This document shows, piece after piece, positions 7,264 through 15,821 of a stretch of 36,920 bases of DNA (the stretch's first letter is position 1; each line of letters opens with the position of its first letter). The notes beneath the pieces are model-generated. The model was given only the letters and a program-made list of their open reading frames with translations, was not told where the DNA came from and ran no database searches. Source of the DNA: Bacteroidota bacterium (GTDB taxonomy: Bacteria > Bacteroidota > Bacteroidia > Sphingobacteriales > Sphingobacteriaceae); NCBI GenBank assembly GCA_013288235.1, contig JABDCF010000029.1, positions 1 to 36,920 of the forward strand, written 5' to 3'. The translations under genes and the position numbers were made by a program.

Positions 7264-8946
7264 ATGACCAAAGACCAATTTGTGATCGGCGTTGATTATG
7301 GCACTGATTCGGTGCGTTCCGTAATTGTAGACACCCGGAATGGTAATGAATTAGCCTCATCTGTATTTTTGTACCCGCGCTGGCAGCAGGGTTTGTATTG
7401 TAATGCGACGGAGAATCAGTTCAGGCAGCACCCCCTTGACTACATAGAAGGGCTGGAATACACTATAAAAGATTGCATTAAAAAGGCAGGCGGTGCATCG
7501 GTTGCCCCGGCAATTAAGGCCATATCGGTTGATACCACCGGTTCAACGCCGGTTGGGGTGAATGAAAATGGCGTTCCGCTGGCATTGGTGCCGGGTTTTG
7601 AAAATAACCCAAACGCCATGTTTGTTTTATGGAAAGACCATACCGGAACTAAAGAAGCCACCGAAATAAACCAGCATGCCACAAAATTTGGTATTAATTA
7701 CCTGCAATATGTAGGTGGTATTTATTCGTCCGAATGGTTTTGGGCGAAGTTGCTGCATGTTTTAAGGGAGGATGGGAAGGTAAGGGAAGCTTGTTACTCG
7801 TGGGTTGAACATTGTGACTGGGTGCCGTTTTTACTAAGCGGCGGTAAGCACATAAAGGAGATGAAACGCGGGCGCTGTTCTGCAGGCCATAAAGCACTGT
7901 GGTCCGCTGAATATGGTGGTTTGCCGCCTGATGAATTCTTTTCCTTACTCGATCCGGTTTTAAAAGGGTTTACATCGCGGCTTTATAAGGATACTTATAC
8001 TGCCGATGAAGCAGCCGGAACACTTAGCCCGGAATGGGCAATCCGTTTGGGTTTAAGTACCGATGTTATAATCGGTGTGGGCGCTTTTGATGCACATATG
8101 GGCGCTGTTGGCGGGCAAATTGAACCTTACCATTTAAGCAAGGTCATGGGCACCTCGACCTGCGACATGCTGGTTGCCCCCAATGCCGATCTGCAAGGCA
8201 AGCTGATAAAAGGCATCTGCGGTCAGGTAGATGGCTCTGTAATTCCTGGTATGCTTGGCCTCGAAGCGGGACAGTCTGCCTTTGGCGATACTTATGCCTG
8301 GTTTAAAAACTTGCTTTCATGGCCATTGAATGAATTGCTGGGCCAATCATCCATAATTGATGCAAAAACTGCAGAAGCTTTGAAAAGTGAGATTGCAGGC
8401 AAAATAATTCCCGAGCTGAGCCGCCAGGCAGCATTATTGCCATTGGATGAAAATGCAGAGCTATCTGTCGACTGGCTGAATGGACGCCGCACGCCGGATG
8501 CTAACCAGCTTTTAAAAAGCGCAATTTCAGGTTTGAGTTTAGGGAGCGATGCGCCACGTGTTTTCAGAGCATTGGCCGAAAGTACCTGTTTCGGCGCTAA
8601 AAGTATTGTAGATAGGTTTAACAGCGAGGGTGTGCCGGTAAAAGGATTGATTGGGATAGGAGGGGTAGCAAAAAAATCGCCATATATTATGCAAATGATG
8701 GCCGATGTGCTGCAAATGCCTATCCGCATACACCAGTTTGAACATACCTGTGCGTTAGGTGCAGCTATGTTTGCAGCAACAGCCGCAGGAATATATCCTA
8801 ATGTTGAAGAAGCAATGGCTGCGATGGGTGGCGGCTTTGATGTGGAATATGAGCCAGATAAACAAAACGCAGGGTTATTTAGCGGCCGTTTTAAGCAATA
8901 TGTTGAATTAGGAAAGTATATAGAAAGTCATATAAAGGGAGAGTGA
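7264..8946 (+). CDS. araB: Ribulokinase
   Basis: Ribulokinase phosphorylates L-ribulose to L-ribulose 5-phosphate, the second step of L-arabinose use. The 560-residue protein has the FGGY sugar-kinase fold: an N-terminal GVDYGTDSVRSV phosphate loop, GAFDAHMGAVGG in the middle (catalytic Asp), MGTSTCDML, and a C-terminal IGIGGVAKKSP ATP-binding region with CALGAAMFAA. Its length and its early WKDHT region fit AraB rather than xylulokinase. It is first in an araB-araD-araA cluster and its stop codon lies 2 bp before the araD ATG. Confidence 0.95.
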   Translation: MTKDQFVIGVDYGTDSVRSVIVDTRNGNELASSVFLYPRWQQGLYCNATENQFRQHPLDYIEGLEYTIKDCIKKAGGASVAPAIKAISVDTTGSTPVGVNENGVPLALVPGFENNPNAMFVLWKDHTGTKEATEINQHATKFGINYLQYVGGIYSSEWFWAKLLHVLREDGKVREACYSWVEHCDWVPFLLSGGKHIKEMKRGRCSAGHKALWSAEYGGLPPDEFFSLLDPVLKGFTSRLYKDTYTADEAAGTLSPEWAIRLGLSTDVIIGVGAFDAHMGAVGGQIEPYHLSKVMGTSTCDMLVAPNADLQGKLIKGICGQVDGSVIPGMLGLEAGQSAFGDTYAWFKNLLSWPLNELLGQSSIIDAKTAEALKSEIAGKIIPELSRQAALLPLDENAELSVDWLNGRRTPDANQLLKSAISGLSLGSDAPRVFRALAESTCFGAKSIVDRFNSEGVPVKGLIGIGGVAKKSPYIMQMMADVLQMPIRIHQFEHTCALGAAMFAATAAGIYPNVEEAMAAMGGGFDVEYEPDKQNAGLFSGRFKQYVELGKYIESHIKGE

Positions 8947-8948
8947 CA

Positions 8949-9647
8949 ATGAGTAAATACCATCATATAAAACAACAAGCCTACCAGGCCAATATGGAAC
9001 TACCGCGGTTAAACCTGGTACTCTTTACTTTCGGCAATGTAAGCGCTGCCGATAGGGAACTGGGCGTTTTCGCCATTAAGCCAAGCGGAGTACCCTATGA
9101 ACAATTATCGCCCGAAAAAATGGTGATTGTTGATTTTGACGGGAAGGTGGTTGATGGAGATTTACGCCCATCTTCAGATACGAAAACCCATGCTGTATTA
9201 TATAAGGAATGGCCGGAGATTGGTGGCATCTGCCATACCCATTCCACGTATGCAACTGCCTGGGCGCAATCACAAAGGTGCATACCTATTTACGGTACCA
9301 CCCACGCCGACCATAAAACAGTTGATATCCCTTGCGCGCCGCCCATGGACGATGTTATGATACAGGGCGACTACGAATATCAAACCGGTTATCAAATACT
9401 TAACTGCTTAAAGGAAAGTAACCTTAGTTATAAAGAAGTCGAGATGATACTGGTTGGCAATCACGCTCCGTTTACCTGGGGCAAAACAGCGGAAAAAGCA
9501 GTTTATAATAGTGCGGTTTTGGAGACAGTAGCACAGATGGCTTATCTAACCGAACAGATAAACCCGAAAGCGCCAAGGTTAAAGGATTCGCTTATAAAAA
9601 AACATTTTGAACGCAAACACGGGCCGGACAGCTATTATGGGCAGTGA
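8949..9647 (+). CDS. araD: L-ribulose-5-phosphate 4-epimerase
   Basis: AraD epimerises L-ribulose 5-phosphate to D-xylulose 5-phosphate, which enters the pentose phosphate pathway. The protein is a class II aldolase-fold enzyme of 232 residues from the ATG at 8949; a GTG at 8943 would add two residues and overlap araB. Zinc-ligand motifs are visible in HTHSTYATAWAQ and in THADH, with a third histidine in GNHAPFTWG. KPSGV and the Asn of FGNVSA are substrate-phosphate contacts in the family. GGGAG lies a few bases upstream of the ATG as a ribosome-binding site. It is coupled to araB and followed by araA after a repeat-filled gap. Confidence 0.95.
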   Translation: MSKYHHIKQQAYQANMELPRLNLVLFTFGNVSAADRELGVFAIKPSGVPYEQLSPEKMVIVDFDGKVVDGDLRPSSDTKTHAVLYKEWPEIGGICHTHSTYATAWAQSQRCIPIYGTTHADHKTVDIPCAPPMDDVMIQGDYEYQTGYQILNCLKESNLSYKEVEMILVGNHAPFTWGKTAEKAVYNSAVLETVAQMAYLTEQINPKAPRLKDSLIKKHFERKHGPDSYYGQ

Positions 9648-9650
9648 GCT

Positions 9651-9766
9651 AATTATTGAATTATTGAGTTATTGATTTTTTTGGTGCAGAAGTATAATTC
9701 AATAACTCTTTAATTCAATAAATTTTTTAAGTCAATAAATCAATAATCAGTAATTCAATAATTAAT
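9651..9766. repeat. Word-repeat inverted element between araD and araA
   Basis: Left words of the type TTATTGAATTATTGAGTTATT occupy 9651-9677. Right words of the type AATTCAATAACTC and AATTCAATAA fill 9697-9766. The element takes up almost the whole gap and ends 4 bp before the araA ATG, so the araA initiation region is made of repeat sequence. A hairpin here could set the araA level relative to araBD. Confidence 0.75.
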
Positions 9767-9770
9767 CAAG

Positions 9771-11261
9771 ATGATAGATCTCAAGGAATGCGAAATATGG
9801 TTCATAACCGGCAGCCAGCATTTATATGGCGAAGAAACTTTGCTAAAAGTTGCCGAACATTCGCAGCAAATTGCAAAATCACTTAATGCAGATAAGCAAA
9901 TACCTGTGCGTGTTGTTTTTAAACCAACTGTAAAGTCGTCCGAAGAAATTTACAGCATTTGCCAGGAAGCCAATGTTGCCAAGAATTGCATTGGCATTAT
10001 TGCCTGGATGCATACCTTTTCACCCGCAAAAATGTGGATTGGCGGGTTAAAGATATTGCAAAAGCCGTTGATGCACCTGCACACACAGTTTAATCGGGAT
10101 ATTCCATGGGATAGCATTGATATGGATTTTATGAACCTTAACCAAAGCGCCCATGGCGACAGGGAGTTTGGCTTCATCATGTCGAGGATGCGTTTGAACC
10201 GTAAAGTTGTGGTTGGGCATTGGGAAGATCCGGAAGTGGTTGACCAAATTGGCGCCTGGAGCCGCGTTGCTGCCGGATGGAATGATTGGCAAGGTGCAAA
10301 ATTTGTGCGCTTTGGCGATAATATGCGTTATGTGGCCGTTACTGATGGCGACAAGGTGGAGGCCGAATTAAAGTTTGGCTACTCGGTAAACACCCACGGC
10401 ATTGGCGACCTTGTTAATGTTATCCATCAAATAAGCGAAGGAGAAACTGACCGCCTTATTAAGGAATATGAAGATAAATACGCGGTTGTGCCGTCCTTGC
10501 GTAAAGGCGGCGCCCATTACAGTGCCATGCGCGAGGCTGCAAAAATTGAGCTTGGCCTGGAGGCATTTTTGAAAGACGGTAATTACAAAGGTTTTACAGA
10601 TACGTTTGAGGATTTACATGGCATGGTGCAGTTGCCCGGTATTGCAGCGCAACGTTTAATGGGCAAAGGCTACGGCTTTGCCGGGGAAGGCGACTGGAAA
10701 ACCGCGGCACTTGTACGCGCCATGAAAGTTATGGGCACAGGACTAAATGGCGGTAATTCGTTTATGGAAGACTATACTTATCATTTCGACCCCAAAAATC
10801 AAATGGTTTTGGGATCGCATATGCTGGAGATATGTGAATCTATCGCCCTTGGTAAAGCTAACTGTGAGATACACCCACTGGGTATAGGCGGCAAAGCCGA
10901 TCCGGTACGGCTGGTATTCGATGTCGCAGGCGGCCCAGCCATAAATGCATCCGTAATTGATATGGGCAATCGTTTCAGGCTGCTGGTAAACGAAGTTGAG
11001 GCTGTAGCGCCGCAGCACGATCTGCCTAACCTGCCTGTTGCCCGCGTGTTATGGAAACCATACCCTGATATGAAAACCGGCTGTGCTGCCTGGATATTGG
11101 CCGGCGGCGCCCACCATACCTGTTATAGCCAGAATTTAACTTCATCACATTTAGAAGATTTTGCTGAAATGGCAGGAATTGAATATGTATTAATAGGTAG
11201 GGATACGCGTTTACACCAATTTAAAAAGGAATTGCAGTGGAGCGAGATTTACTACAAATAA
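9771..11261 (+). CDS. araA: L-arabinose isomerase
   Basis: AraA converts L-arabinose to L-ribulose, the first step of the pathway, and uses Mn2+. The 496 residues match the usual length. Landmarks include [13 protein letters not shown] near the N-terminus, the [12 protein letters not shown] region, [13 protein letters not shown] (containing a metal/active-site Glu), [11 protein letters not shown] (catalytic Glu), and GSHMLE and IHPLGIGGK (metal-binding His). It is third in the araBDA cluster. There is no classical Shine-Dalgarno sequence. The convergent HAD gene lies 126 bp downstream across a hairpin element. Confidence 0.97.
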   Translation: MIDLKECEIWFITGSQHLYGEETLLKVAEHSQQIAKSLNADKQIPVRVVFKPTVKSSEEIYSICQEANVAKNCIGIIAWMHTFSPAKMWIGGLKILQKPLMHLHTQFNRDIPWDSIDMDFMNLNQSAHGDREFGFIMSRMRLNRKVVVGHWEDPEVVDQIGAWSRVAAGWNDWQGAKFVRFGDNMRYVAVTDGDKVEAELKFGYSVNTHGIGDLVNVIHQISEGETDRLIKEYEDKYAVVPSLRKGGAHYSAMREAAKIELGLEAFLKDGNYKGFTDTFEDLHGMVQLPGIAAQRLMGKGYGFAGEGDWKTAALVRAMKVMGTGLNGGNSFMEDYTYHFDPKNQMVLGSHMLEICESIALGKANCEIHPLGIGGKADPVRLVFDVAGGPAINASVIDMGNRFRLLVNEVEAVAPQHDLPNLPVARVLWKPYPDMKTGCAAWILAGGAHHTCYSQNLTSSHLEDFAEMAGIEYVLIGRDTRLHQFKKELQWSEIYYK

Positions 11262-11263
11262 AC

Positions 11264-11374
11264 TTTGTCATTGCGAACGAGGAACGAGTGAAGCAATCTC
11301 GTAGCTGTGCACGACCGTTATGCATAGTTCGTTAGGCACGGCGACGAGATTGCTTCGTGCCTCGCAATGACAAA
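11264..11374. repeat. TGTCATTGCGA-type palindromic repeat
   Basis: TTTGTCATTGCGA (11264-11276) pairs with TCGCAATGACAAA (11362-11374), and the inner arms GAAGCAATCTCGT and ACGAGATTGCTTC also pair. This is a very widespread type of bacterial intergenic repeat. It sits between the convergent araA and HAD genes, where it could serve as a two-way terminator. Confidence 0.85.
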
Positions 11375-11387
11375 CGGTATGGAATGG

Positions 11388-12047
11388 TTATAATGTGCCT
11401 ATCAACCCATTAAAAAATTCACCTCTAAAATCATCTGCAAAATGTACCACATTTTGCAGATGTTTAAACTCATCAGCCTTGTGCGTTGTGGTAATAACTA
11501 CAGCTTGCATTCCCGCATTAGCCGCTGCTTCAACGCCTTTGGGCACATCTTCAAAAACAAGGCAATCCGTTGGTGTAACATTTAACAGTTGCGCTGCCTT
11601 TAAAAATGTTTCGGGGTGGGGTTTACTTAATACTACATCATCAGCACTTACTATTGCTTTAAAATAGTGCCGTATATTTAGGTTATCCAGTACAAAATCG
11701 ATATTAAAAGGAATAGCTGCCGAGCCTATGGCCATCGGGATGCCTTTTTGATATGCAGCTTCCAAAAAATTATGCAAGCCGGGTAAAAGTTCAAGATATG
11801 GCAGAAATTCCTGCTGATACTTTTTTTCCTTTTCAATAGATAAACGGTCCATTTCATCTAAAGTAAAACGGTCGGGGCCGAACATCCTTACCAAAACCTC
11901 CTGGTTTTTGCCGTACATCTGGGGTTTTACTTCATCCCAGGTAAAATTACCGCCAAGCTGGTTGTTTAAAAGGTTTTGCCACGCTTTGGTATGATAGGGC
12001 ATATCATTTATCATGGTGCCGTTGAGGTCGAAAATAAAGGCCTGCAT
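11388..12047 (-). CDS. HAD-family hydrolase, beta-phosphoglucomutase-like
   Basis: This 219-residue protein begins MQAFIFDLNGTMINDMPYH. It is a HAD-superfamily protein with a helical cap after motif I, as in beta-phosphoglucomutase-like (subfamily IA) phosphatases. Motif II is in AIGSAA, the Lys motif in VLSKPHPETF, and the acidic motif in CLVFEDVPKGVEAA. Motif I reads DLNGT, so the second Asp, usually the general acid/base, is Asn here. That is unusual and could slow or change catalysis. It is convergent with araA; a role in removing dead-end sugar phosphates is possible but only an inference. Confidence 0.88.
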   Translation of the reverse strand: MQAFIFDLNGTMINDMPYHTKAWQNLLNNQLGGNFTWDEVKPQMYGKNQEVLVRMFGPDRFTLDEMDRLSIEKEKKYQQEFLPYLELLPGLHNFLEAAYQKGIPMAIGSAAIPFNIDFVLDNLNIRHYFKAIVSADDVVLSKPHPETFLKAAQLLNVTPTDCLVFEDVPKGVEAAANAGMQAVVITTTHKADEFKHLQNVVHFADDFRGEFFNGLIGTL

Positions 12048-12171
12048 TTATATAAATTCAATTTCGGGCAAAAGTAATGTTTAATAAAACTTATGAAAAA
12101 TAAATAAATCTAAACTGTAACGTTTCACGTAGGTCAACCGTAATGTATAATAGCAATCAAAATTATTTTTG

Positions 12172-12296
12172 TCCCCAAAAAAATAAAAATATTTAAGATG
12201 TGGCTAAATGATTAAGGATGGTGCGATGGAATGATCAGTGCGATTAATATTTTTTAGCGAAAGCCCGTTTGGCAGATGCCGATTGGGCTTTTTTTA
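12172..12296 (+). ncRNA. Possible short transcript ending at an orphan terminator
   Basis: A TATTTTTG box (12164-12171) is followed by about 120 bp without a convincing reading frame and then by a strong plus-strand terminator (12260-12295). No plus-strand gene lies upstream, because the HAD gene is divergent, so the terminator may end a small RNA or a decayed gene. There is no clear -33 element, so the start is a guess. Confidence 0.25.
12260..12295 (+). terminator. Orphan intrinsic terminator
   Basis: AAAGCCC (12260-12266) and GGGCTTT (12285-12291) form a stem with an inner GGCA/TGCC pairing, followed by a T run. The T-rich side faces the plus strand. No gene on that strand ends here. Confidence 0.7.
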
Positions 12297-12390
12297 TGGC
12301 TTGATTTCACCGATTACGGTGGCTATGCCAGACGTGGTATTATAAAATAATCATTTTTTGTTGATTTATATTTTTGATTTTTTAATGACC

Positions 12391-12433
12391 TTGTACGATA
12401 TAAAGTTGTTTTATTGTACATTTGTACGTACAA
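12391..12433 (+). promoter_or_regulatory. YefM-type operator and promoter of the TA operon
   Basis: TTGTAC occurs at 12391-12396, 12414-12419 and 12422-12427. The last copy is half of the perfect 12-bp palindrome TTGTACGTACAA (12422-12433). TGTACA at 12415-12420 is the core motif described for the E. coli YefM operator. It overlaps a full -7 box, TACATTTG (12417-12424), with TTG at 12391-12393 as -33 after a 23-bp gap. Binding here would block transcription, which fits autorepression. Confidence 0.75.
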
Positions 12434-12443
12434 GCACGTTATT

Positions 12444-12701
12444 ATGAAAGCAATTACCATTTCTTTATTGAGGCATAAAATGAAGTCTTTCTTTGATGCT
12501 GTTAGCAGTGCACAGGATGTGCTTGTTGTTCCGCGGAATAATAATGAGGATGATGCTGTGGTCATCATTTCAATAAAAGAATACAATTCATTAAATGAAA
12601 CCGCCCACCTCCTTTCTACCGCGGCTAATAGGAGGCGTTTAGAGGAATCAATGCAGCAACTTCAATCCGGAAAAACCATTCCATTCAAACTGGAAGATTA
12701 A
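12444..12701 (+). CDS. Phd/YefM-family antitoxin
   Basis: From the ATG at 12444 this is an 85-residue protein starting MKAITISLLRHKMKSFFDAV. An upstream in-frame start at 12414 would lie inside the promoter and is rejected. The N-terminal two-thirds fits the YefM/Phd DNA-binding fold, including VPRNNNEDDAVVIISIKEYN, the usual strand-helix unit. The C-terminal helix (residues about 60-85) would wrap the toxin. The toxin gene follows after 1 bp. TGTACA sites in the promoter support autoregulation by this protein. Confidence 0.9.
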   Translation: MKAITISLLRHKMKSFFDAVSSAQDVLVVPRNNNEDDAVVIISIKEYNSLNETAHLLSTAANRRRLEESMQQLQSGKTIPFKLED

Positions 12702-12702
12702 T

Positions 12703-12981
12703 ATGAATATTGATTTTACTGCTAATGGCTGGGAAGATTTTGAATATTGGATAGAAAATGATCCTGATAGCATCACCAAAATACGCGAGTTGCTAAAATC
12801 GATAAGGCAAACGCCTTTTTCGGGCTTAGGCAAGCCCGAACCATTAAAATATGGGTTAAAGGGGCTTTGGTCGAGAAGAATAACCGGGGAGCATAGATTA
12901 GTGTACCAGGTTTCAGGGAATAAGGGGACAGATCAAAAATGCACAATAGTACAATGCCGGTTTCATTACCTGGACAGATAG
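12703..12981 (+). CDS. yoeB: Txe/YoeB-family mRNA interferase toxin
   Basis: This 92-residue toxin is second in the pair with the YefM-like antitoxin. It shows WEDFEYWIENDP, GLGKPEPLKYGL, WSRRITGEHRLVY and a near-terminal CRFHY, whose His-Tyr are active-site residues in YoeB. The Glu and Arg positions are also kept. About seven residues between the central strand and the last strand (NKGTDQK) are longer than in the 6756-7013 toxin, and four residues follow the HY pair. It appears intact and is expected to act on mRNA in the ribosomal A site. Confidence 0.93.
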   Translation: MNIDFTANGWEDFEYWIENDPDSITKIRELLKSIRQTPFSGLGKPEPLKYGLKGLWSRRITGEHRLVYQVSGNKGTDQKCTIVQCRFHYLDR

Positions 12982-13011
12982 TATATTAAGTTGACAATTG
13001 TAACCGGTATG

Positions 13012-13608
13012 TTAAATTATACTTTCTATATGCTTCTTTATATATTTGAGCGACGATGCTTTGCCGGTGTGTTCAAATTCAGTCACGAGTTTAATATTTT
13101 TTATTAGCCGCATGTATTCTTCTTCTCCTAAATATCCCGTCAAACCAATATCAATAGCCAAATAACACGTATCCATATCCCCTTCAATATCACCAACAAG
13201 GACATCGATATCAAAATCTTTATCATCAAATTGATATAGGACGTATTTCCAATCATTGCTATCAACCCAAATCTCTTTTCCGAGATCGTTTTTCATTTTC
13301 CAAATCCCATTCCAGTCATATTTAATAGGTTTTGAAGGCAGGAAATTCCATCTTTCGCATTCTGGTGCATAGGAAATAATATGCTGGGTGACGCTTAACC
13401 TCTCAATATCTAAATTTGGGGAAATTGCAAAATAGAATTCGCCTTCATTAAAGGGGCCTATTTCCCAATCAAAGCGCCCCATCGTGCTAACCCTGTTATC
13501 TAACTGGCTTATTAAAGAAGTATTTGTGGTATCCAATAGTAGTTCATTGCCAATAGTATTAAACCATTCCCAAAACCCTATTATCTTATTATTGAAATTT
13601 ACGTCCAT
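13012..13608 (-). CDS. Unknown soluble protein, immunity-protein-like appearance
   Basis: From the ATG at 13608 this is 198 residues. A GTG at 13659 would add 17 residues rich in Phe/Ile and is less likely. The protein is acidic and rich in Trp, Asp and Glu, with no signal peptide and no catalytic motif that I know. The start KIIGFWEWFN, followed by an alpha/beta region with FDWEIGPFNEGEFYFAIS, resembles small Bacteroidota proteins that I associate loosely with immunity or DUF families; this is only an impression. It converges with the YefM/YoeB operon (30-bp gap), and no toxin for it is visible nearby. Confidence 0.65.
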   Translation of the reverse strand: MDVNFNNKIIGFWEWFNTIGNELLLDTTNTSLISQLDNRVSTMGRFDWEIGPFNEGEFYFAISPNLDIERLSVTQHIISYAPECERWNFLPSKPIKYDWNGIWKMKNDLGKEIWVDSNDWKYVLYQFDDKDFDIDVLVGDIEGDMDTCYLAIDIGLTGYLGEEEYMRLIKNIKLVTEFEHTGKASSLKYIKKHIESII

Positions 13609-13840
13609 CCCTTCGTAGAATATGAAGTTAAATATAAAACTATTCGCCCAATCAACCACTCACTCCATCAACTCAGTTAATCTTAAAAACCCGCAATACT
13701 TCTTTAATAATTTTAATATATTAAATTATTATAACTAAAAGATAATTTATATCGTAGAAGTATCGATTTTGATAAATAAAATCGCTGAAAAATATAATAT
13801 TCATAATCATTTTAATAATTCAACTCAACTAAACTATCTC

Positions 13841-14977
13841 ATGAATACTGAACAAGGCCGTCTGAATGCCGTTAACCGATTTAAACAGCTTGGTGACAGT
13901 ATAAAAAAAGACCTGGATGATATTGTAAGCCTGGCGGCTGATATATGCAATACACCAGTAGCATTAATTACCCTGCTTGATAAGGACATGCAATGGTTTA
14001 AGGCCTCGGTTGGCACTGAAGTAACCTGCACAACCCGCAAGGTATCCTTATGTAATTATACAATAAAAAGGGAAGGTTTACTAATCGTACCCGATACTAC
14101 CTTAGATAAACGCTTTAACAGCAACCCAATAGTTGCCGGCGAGCCTCGTGTTAAATTTTATGCAGGTATTAAACTGGTGACAAAGGACGGATTAGCGGTA
14201 GGTAGTTTGTGTGTAATAGATTTTAAACCAGGCAATTTAAACGTACATCAGCAAAAGTCGTTGGAGGTGCTTTCACGGCAGGTGATAAATTTAATGGAGT
14301 TTCAATGGAGCCTGCAATCATTGGCACAACAGCACCAGCAAACACAACAGCAAAAATTATCAATCGAAGAATCAGAAATAAAGCTAAAAGCGATATTCGA
14401 TAGTTCAAAAGATACCCATATCCTTGTTGGTAAAAACCTGGAGGTATTGGCCTTCAACAAATCTGCATCCGATTTTATCCGTACTACCTACAAAAAACGG
14501 CTTTCGTTAGGCGATTGTATAATGGATTATACCGACCCGAAATTGTTTAAACAATTTACAAAATATTTTGCGCTTGCTTTATCAGGAAGATCAATTAAGC
14601 GCGAATGGATGCTGATGCCGGGCACAGTTTATGCTTGCTGGAAGGAAACTTCGTTCATCCCCGTCAAAAATAACAAAGGCGAAGTGATAGGCATAGCGTT
14701 AAACTCTACTGATATTACTACACGTAAGCGCCAGGAAGAACAGATTAGCACGCAAAATGATGCATTAACCCGTATTGCTATTATCCAGTCGCATGAATTA
14801 CGCCGCCCCGTTGCCTCGTTATTAGGCCTTATGGACCTGATGAAACTGGAGCACATTAGTTTTGGCTACTTCGACATAATGGAAGTTACCGTTAATGAAC
14901 TGGACGAAAAGATACGCGGCATAGTAAAGGACTCGGAAGATACTATACATGGTCCGAGGCTGGCAATTGTTGCGTGA
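13841..14977 (+). CDS. GAF-PAS sensor protein with HisKA helix but no ATPase domain
   Basis: From the ATG at 13841 the protein has 378 residues. A TTG at 13769 would add 24 residues before the domain and is less likely. It begins with a GAF domain (about residues 1-150, including PVALITLLDKDMQWFK and GSLCVID), then a Gln-rich coiled linker, a PAS domain (about 175-295), and a dimerisation helix with the phosphoacceptor motif SHELRRP (His about 318). It stops about 60 residues later, so the HATPase_c domain of a histidine kinase is missing. No ATPase follows in the next gene, so there is no sign of a simple split. It may be phosphorylated by another kinase or act as a decoy. Confidence 0.85.
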   Translation: MNTEQGRLNAVNRFKQLGDSIKKDLDDIVSLAADICNTPVALITLLDKDMQWFKASVGTEVTCTTRKVSLCNYTIKREGLLIVPDTTLDKRFNSNPIVAGEPRVKFYAGIKLVTKDGLAVGSLCVIDFKPGNLNVHQQKSLEVLSRQVINLMEFQWSLQSLAQQHQQTQQQKLSIEESEIKLKAIFDSSKDTHILVGKNLEVLAFNKSASDFIRTTYKKRLSLGDCIMDYTDPKLFKQFTKYFALALSGRSIKREWMLMPGTVYACWKETSFIPVKNNKGEVIGIALNSTDITTRKRQEEQISTQNDALTRIAIIQSHELRRPVASLLGLMDLMKLEHISFGYFDIMEVTVNELDEKIRGIVKDSEDTIHGPRLAIVA

Positions 14978-14978
14978 G

Positions 14979-15046
14979 AAAGAATCAAGAGCCAAGAATC
15001 AAGTAGTAAAATAGCTCCTGATTCTTGGCTCTTTACTCTTGGCTCT
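14979..15046. repeat. Word-repeat inverted element between convergent genes
   Basis: Words of the type AAGAATCAAGAGCCAAGAAT on the left (14979-15002) pair with CTGATTCTTGGCTCTT and CTCTTGGCTCTC on the right (15018-15047). The element fills the gap between the two stop codons almost exactly. A long hairpin followed by T-rich sequence could terminate transcription in both directions. Confidence 0.8.
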
Positions 15047-15048
15047 CT

Positions 15049-15405
15049 TTATTTTATCTGTGCCGGATCAGTAATTATAATCTCAGGTTTGCCTTTATAG
15101 TCTACAATTTGTCCGGTAATGCATACTTTTTTCTCTTTAAAAGCTTCTTCCGGCGGGGTTTTAAACTTTTTACGGTCATCGCCTTTTATCACCAGGGTAA
15201 GCACTTCGTTGGGATGGCTGCCGCCAACATTCAGTAAAGTAATGTCAGCTTCGTTTAAGTATACTCCACCATATATTTCATCGCAAACAATAACATTTTC
15301 ATTTAAATGCTGCGCGGCATCTTTTGCAGCAATGGTGGTTTGACCATTAGCTTTTAGATAGAAAAAGCTGATAAACAGGAAGATAGATACTTTAATAGTT
15401 TTCAT
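15049..15405 (-). CDS. Small secreted OB-fold-like protein
   Basis: This 118-residue protein starts MKTIKVSIFLFISFFYLKA and has a likely signal peptide cut near NGQ (residue about 22). The mature part (about residues 25-118) has the strand order and spacing of an OB-fold: ENVIVCDEIYGGVY, LTLVIKGDD, KKVCITGQIVDYKGKPEIIITDP. The last block is very like the closing strands of nucleic-acid-binding OB domains that are also found in secreted bacterial proteins. No partner is evident. The ATG at 15405 is the only good start. Confidence 0.75.
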   Translation of the reverse strand: MKTIKVSIFLFISFFYLKANGQTTIAAKDAAQHLNENVIVCDEIYGGVYLNEADITLLNVGGSHPNEVLTLVIKGDDRKKFKTPPEEAFKEKKVCITGQIVDYKGKPEIIITDPAQIK

Positions 15406-15550
15406 TTTTTTAATATTGAATTTTTATAAAAGTAAGGTTTCATTTACTTATCCGGGATGTTTCTTTGTAATTAAATTATTAAATTTAGGTTTTATATGGA
15501 TTATTATTCCTACCTTGCCGCCCTTAAAATAAATAATAATAAATAAAGTA

Positions 15551-15745
15551 ATGCAAAAAGAAGGAACAGTAAAATTTTTTAATGAAACAAAAGGTTTTGG
15601 TTTTATTACACCAAGCAATGGTGGCCAGGACGTATTTGTTCATTCAACAGGTCTGATCGATGAAATCCGTGAAAATGATAAAGTGGAGTTTGAAGTAGAA
15701 AACGGCAGAAAAGGCTTAAATGCGGTAAATGTAAAAGTTATTTAA
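15551..15745 (+). CDS. Cold-shock protein, CspA family
   Basis: This 64-residue protein is a single cold-shock domain. RNP1 is in KGFGFITP and RNP2 in VFVHST, the two motifs that bind single-stranded RNA or DNA. Such proteins act as RNA chaperones and melt secondary structure. The length is typical. The leader is AT-rich; a TACCTTGC near 15511 is a weak -7 candidate. A strong terminator follows at 15771-15803, so the gene is a single unit. Confidence 0.96.
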   Translation: MQKEGTVKFFNETKGFGFITPSNGGQDVFVHSTGLIDEIRENDKVEFEVENGRKGLNAVNVKVI

Positions 15746-15770
15746 TTATAATAAAATCATTAAGCATACC

Positions 15771-15803
15771 AGGCATTCACTGAAAAGTGGATGCCTTTTT
15801 TTA
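15771..15803 (+). terminator. Intrinsic terminator of the cold-shock gene
   Basis: AGGCATTCACT (15771-15781) and AGTGGATGCCT (15786-15796) pair with one G-U, with a GAAA loop and a run of T. It starts 25 bp after the stop codon. Confidence 0.88.
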
Positions 15804-15821
15804 TTTCGGATTTGGGAATAT

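Noticed and set aside
8292..8729. Long minus-strand frame of 145 codons inside araB
   Set aside because: It lies wholly opposite the conserved C-terminal half of ribulokinase and has no motif of its own.
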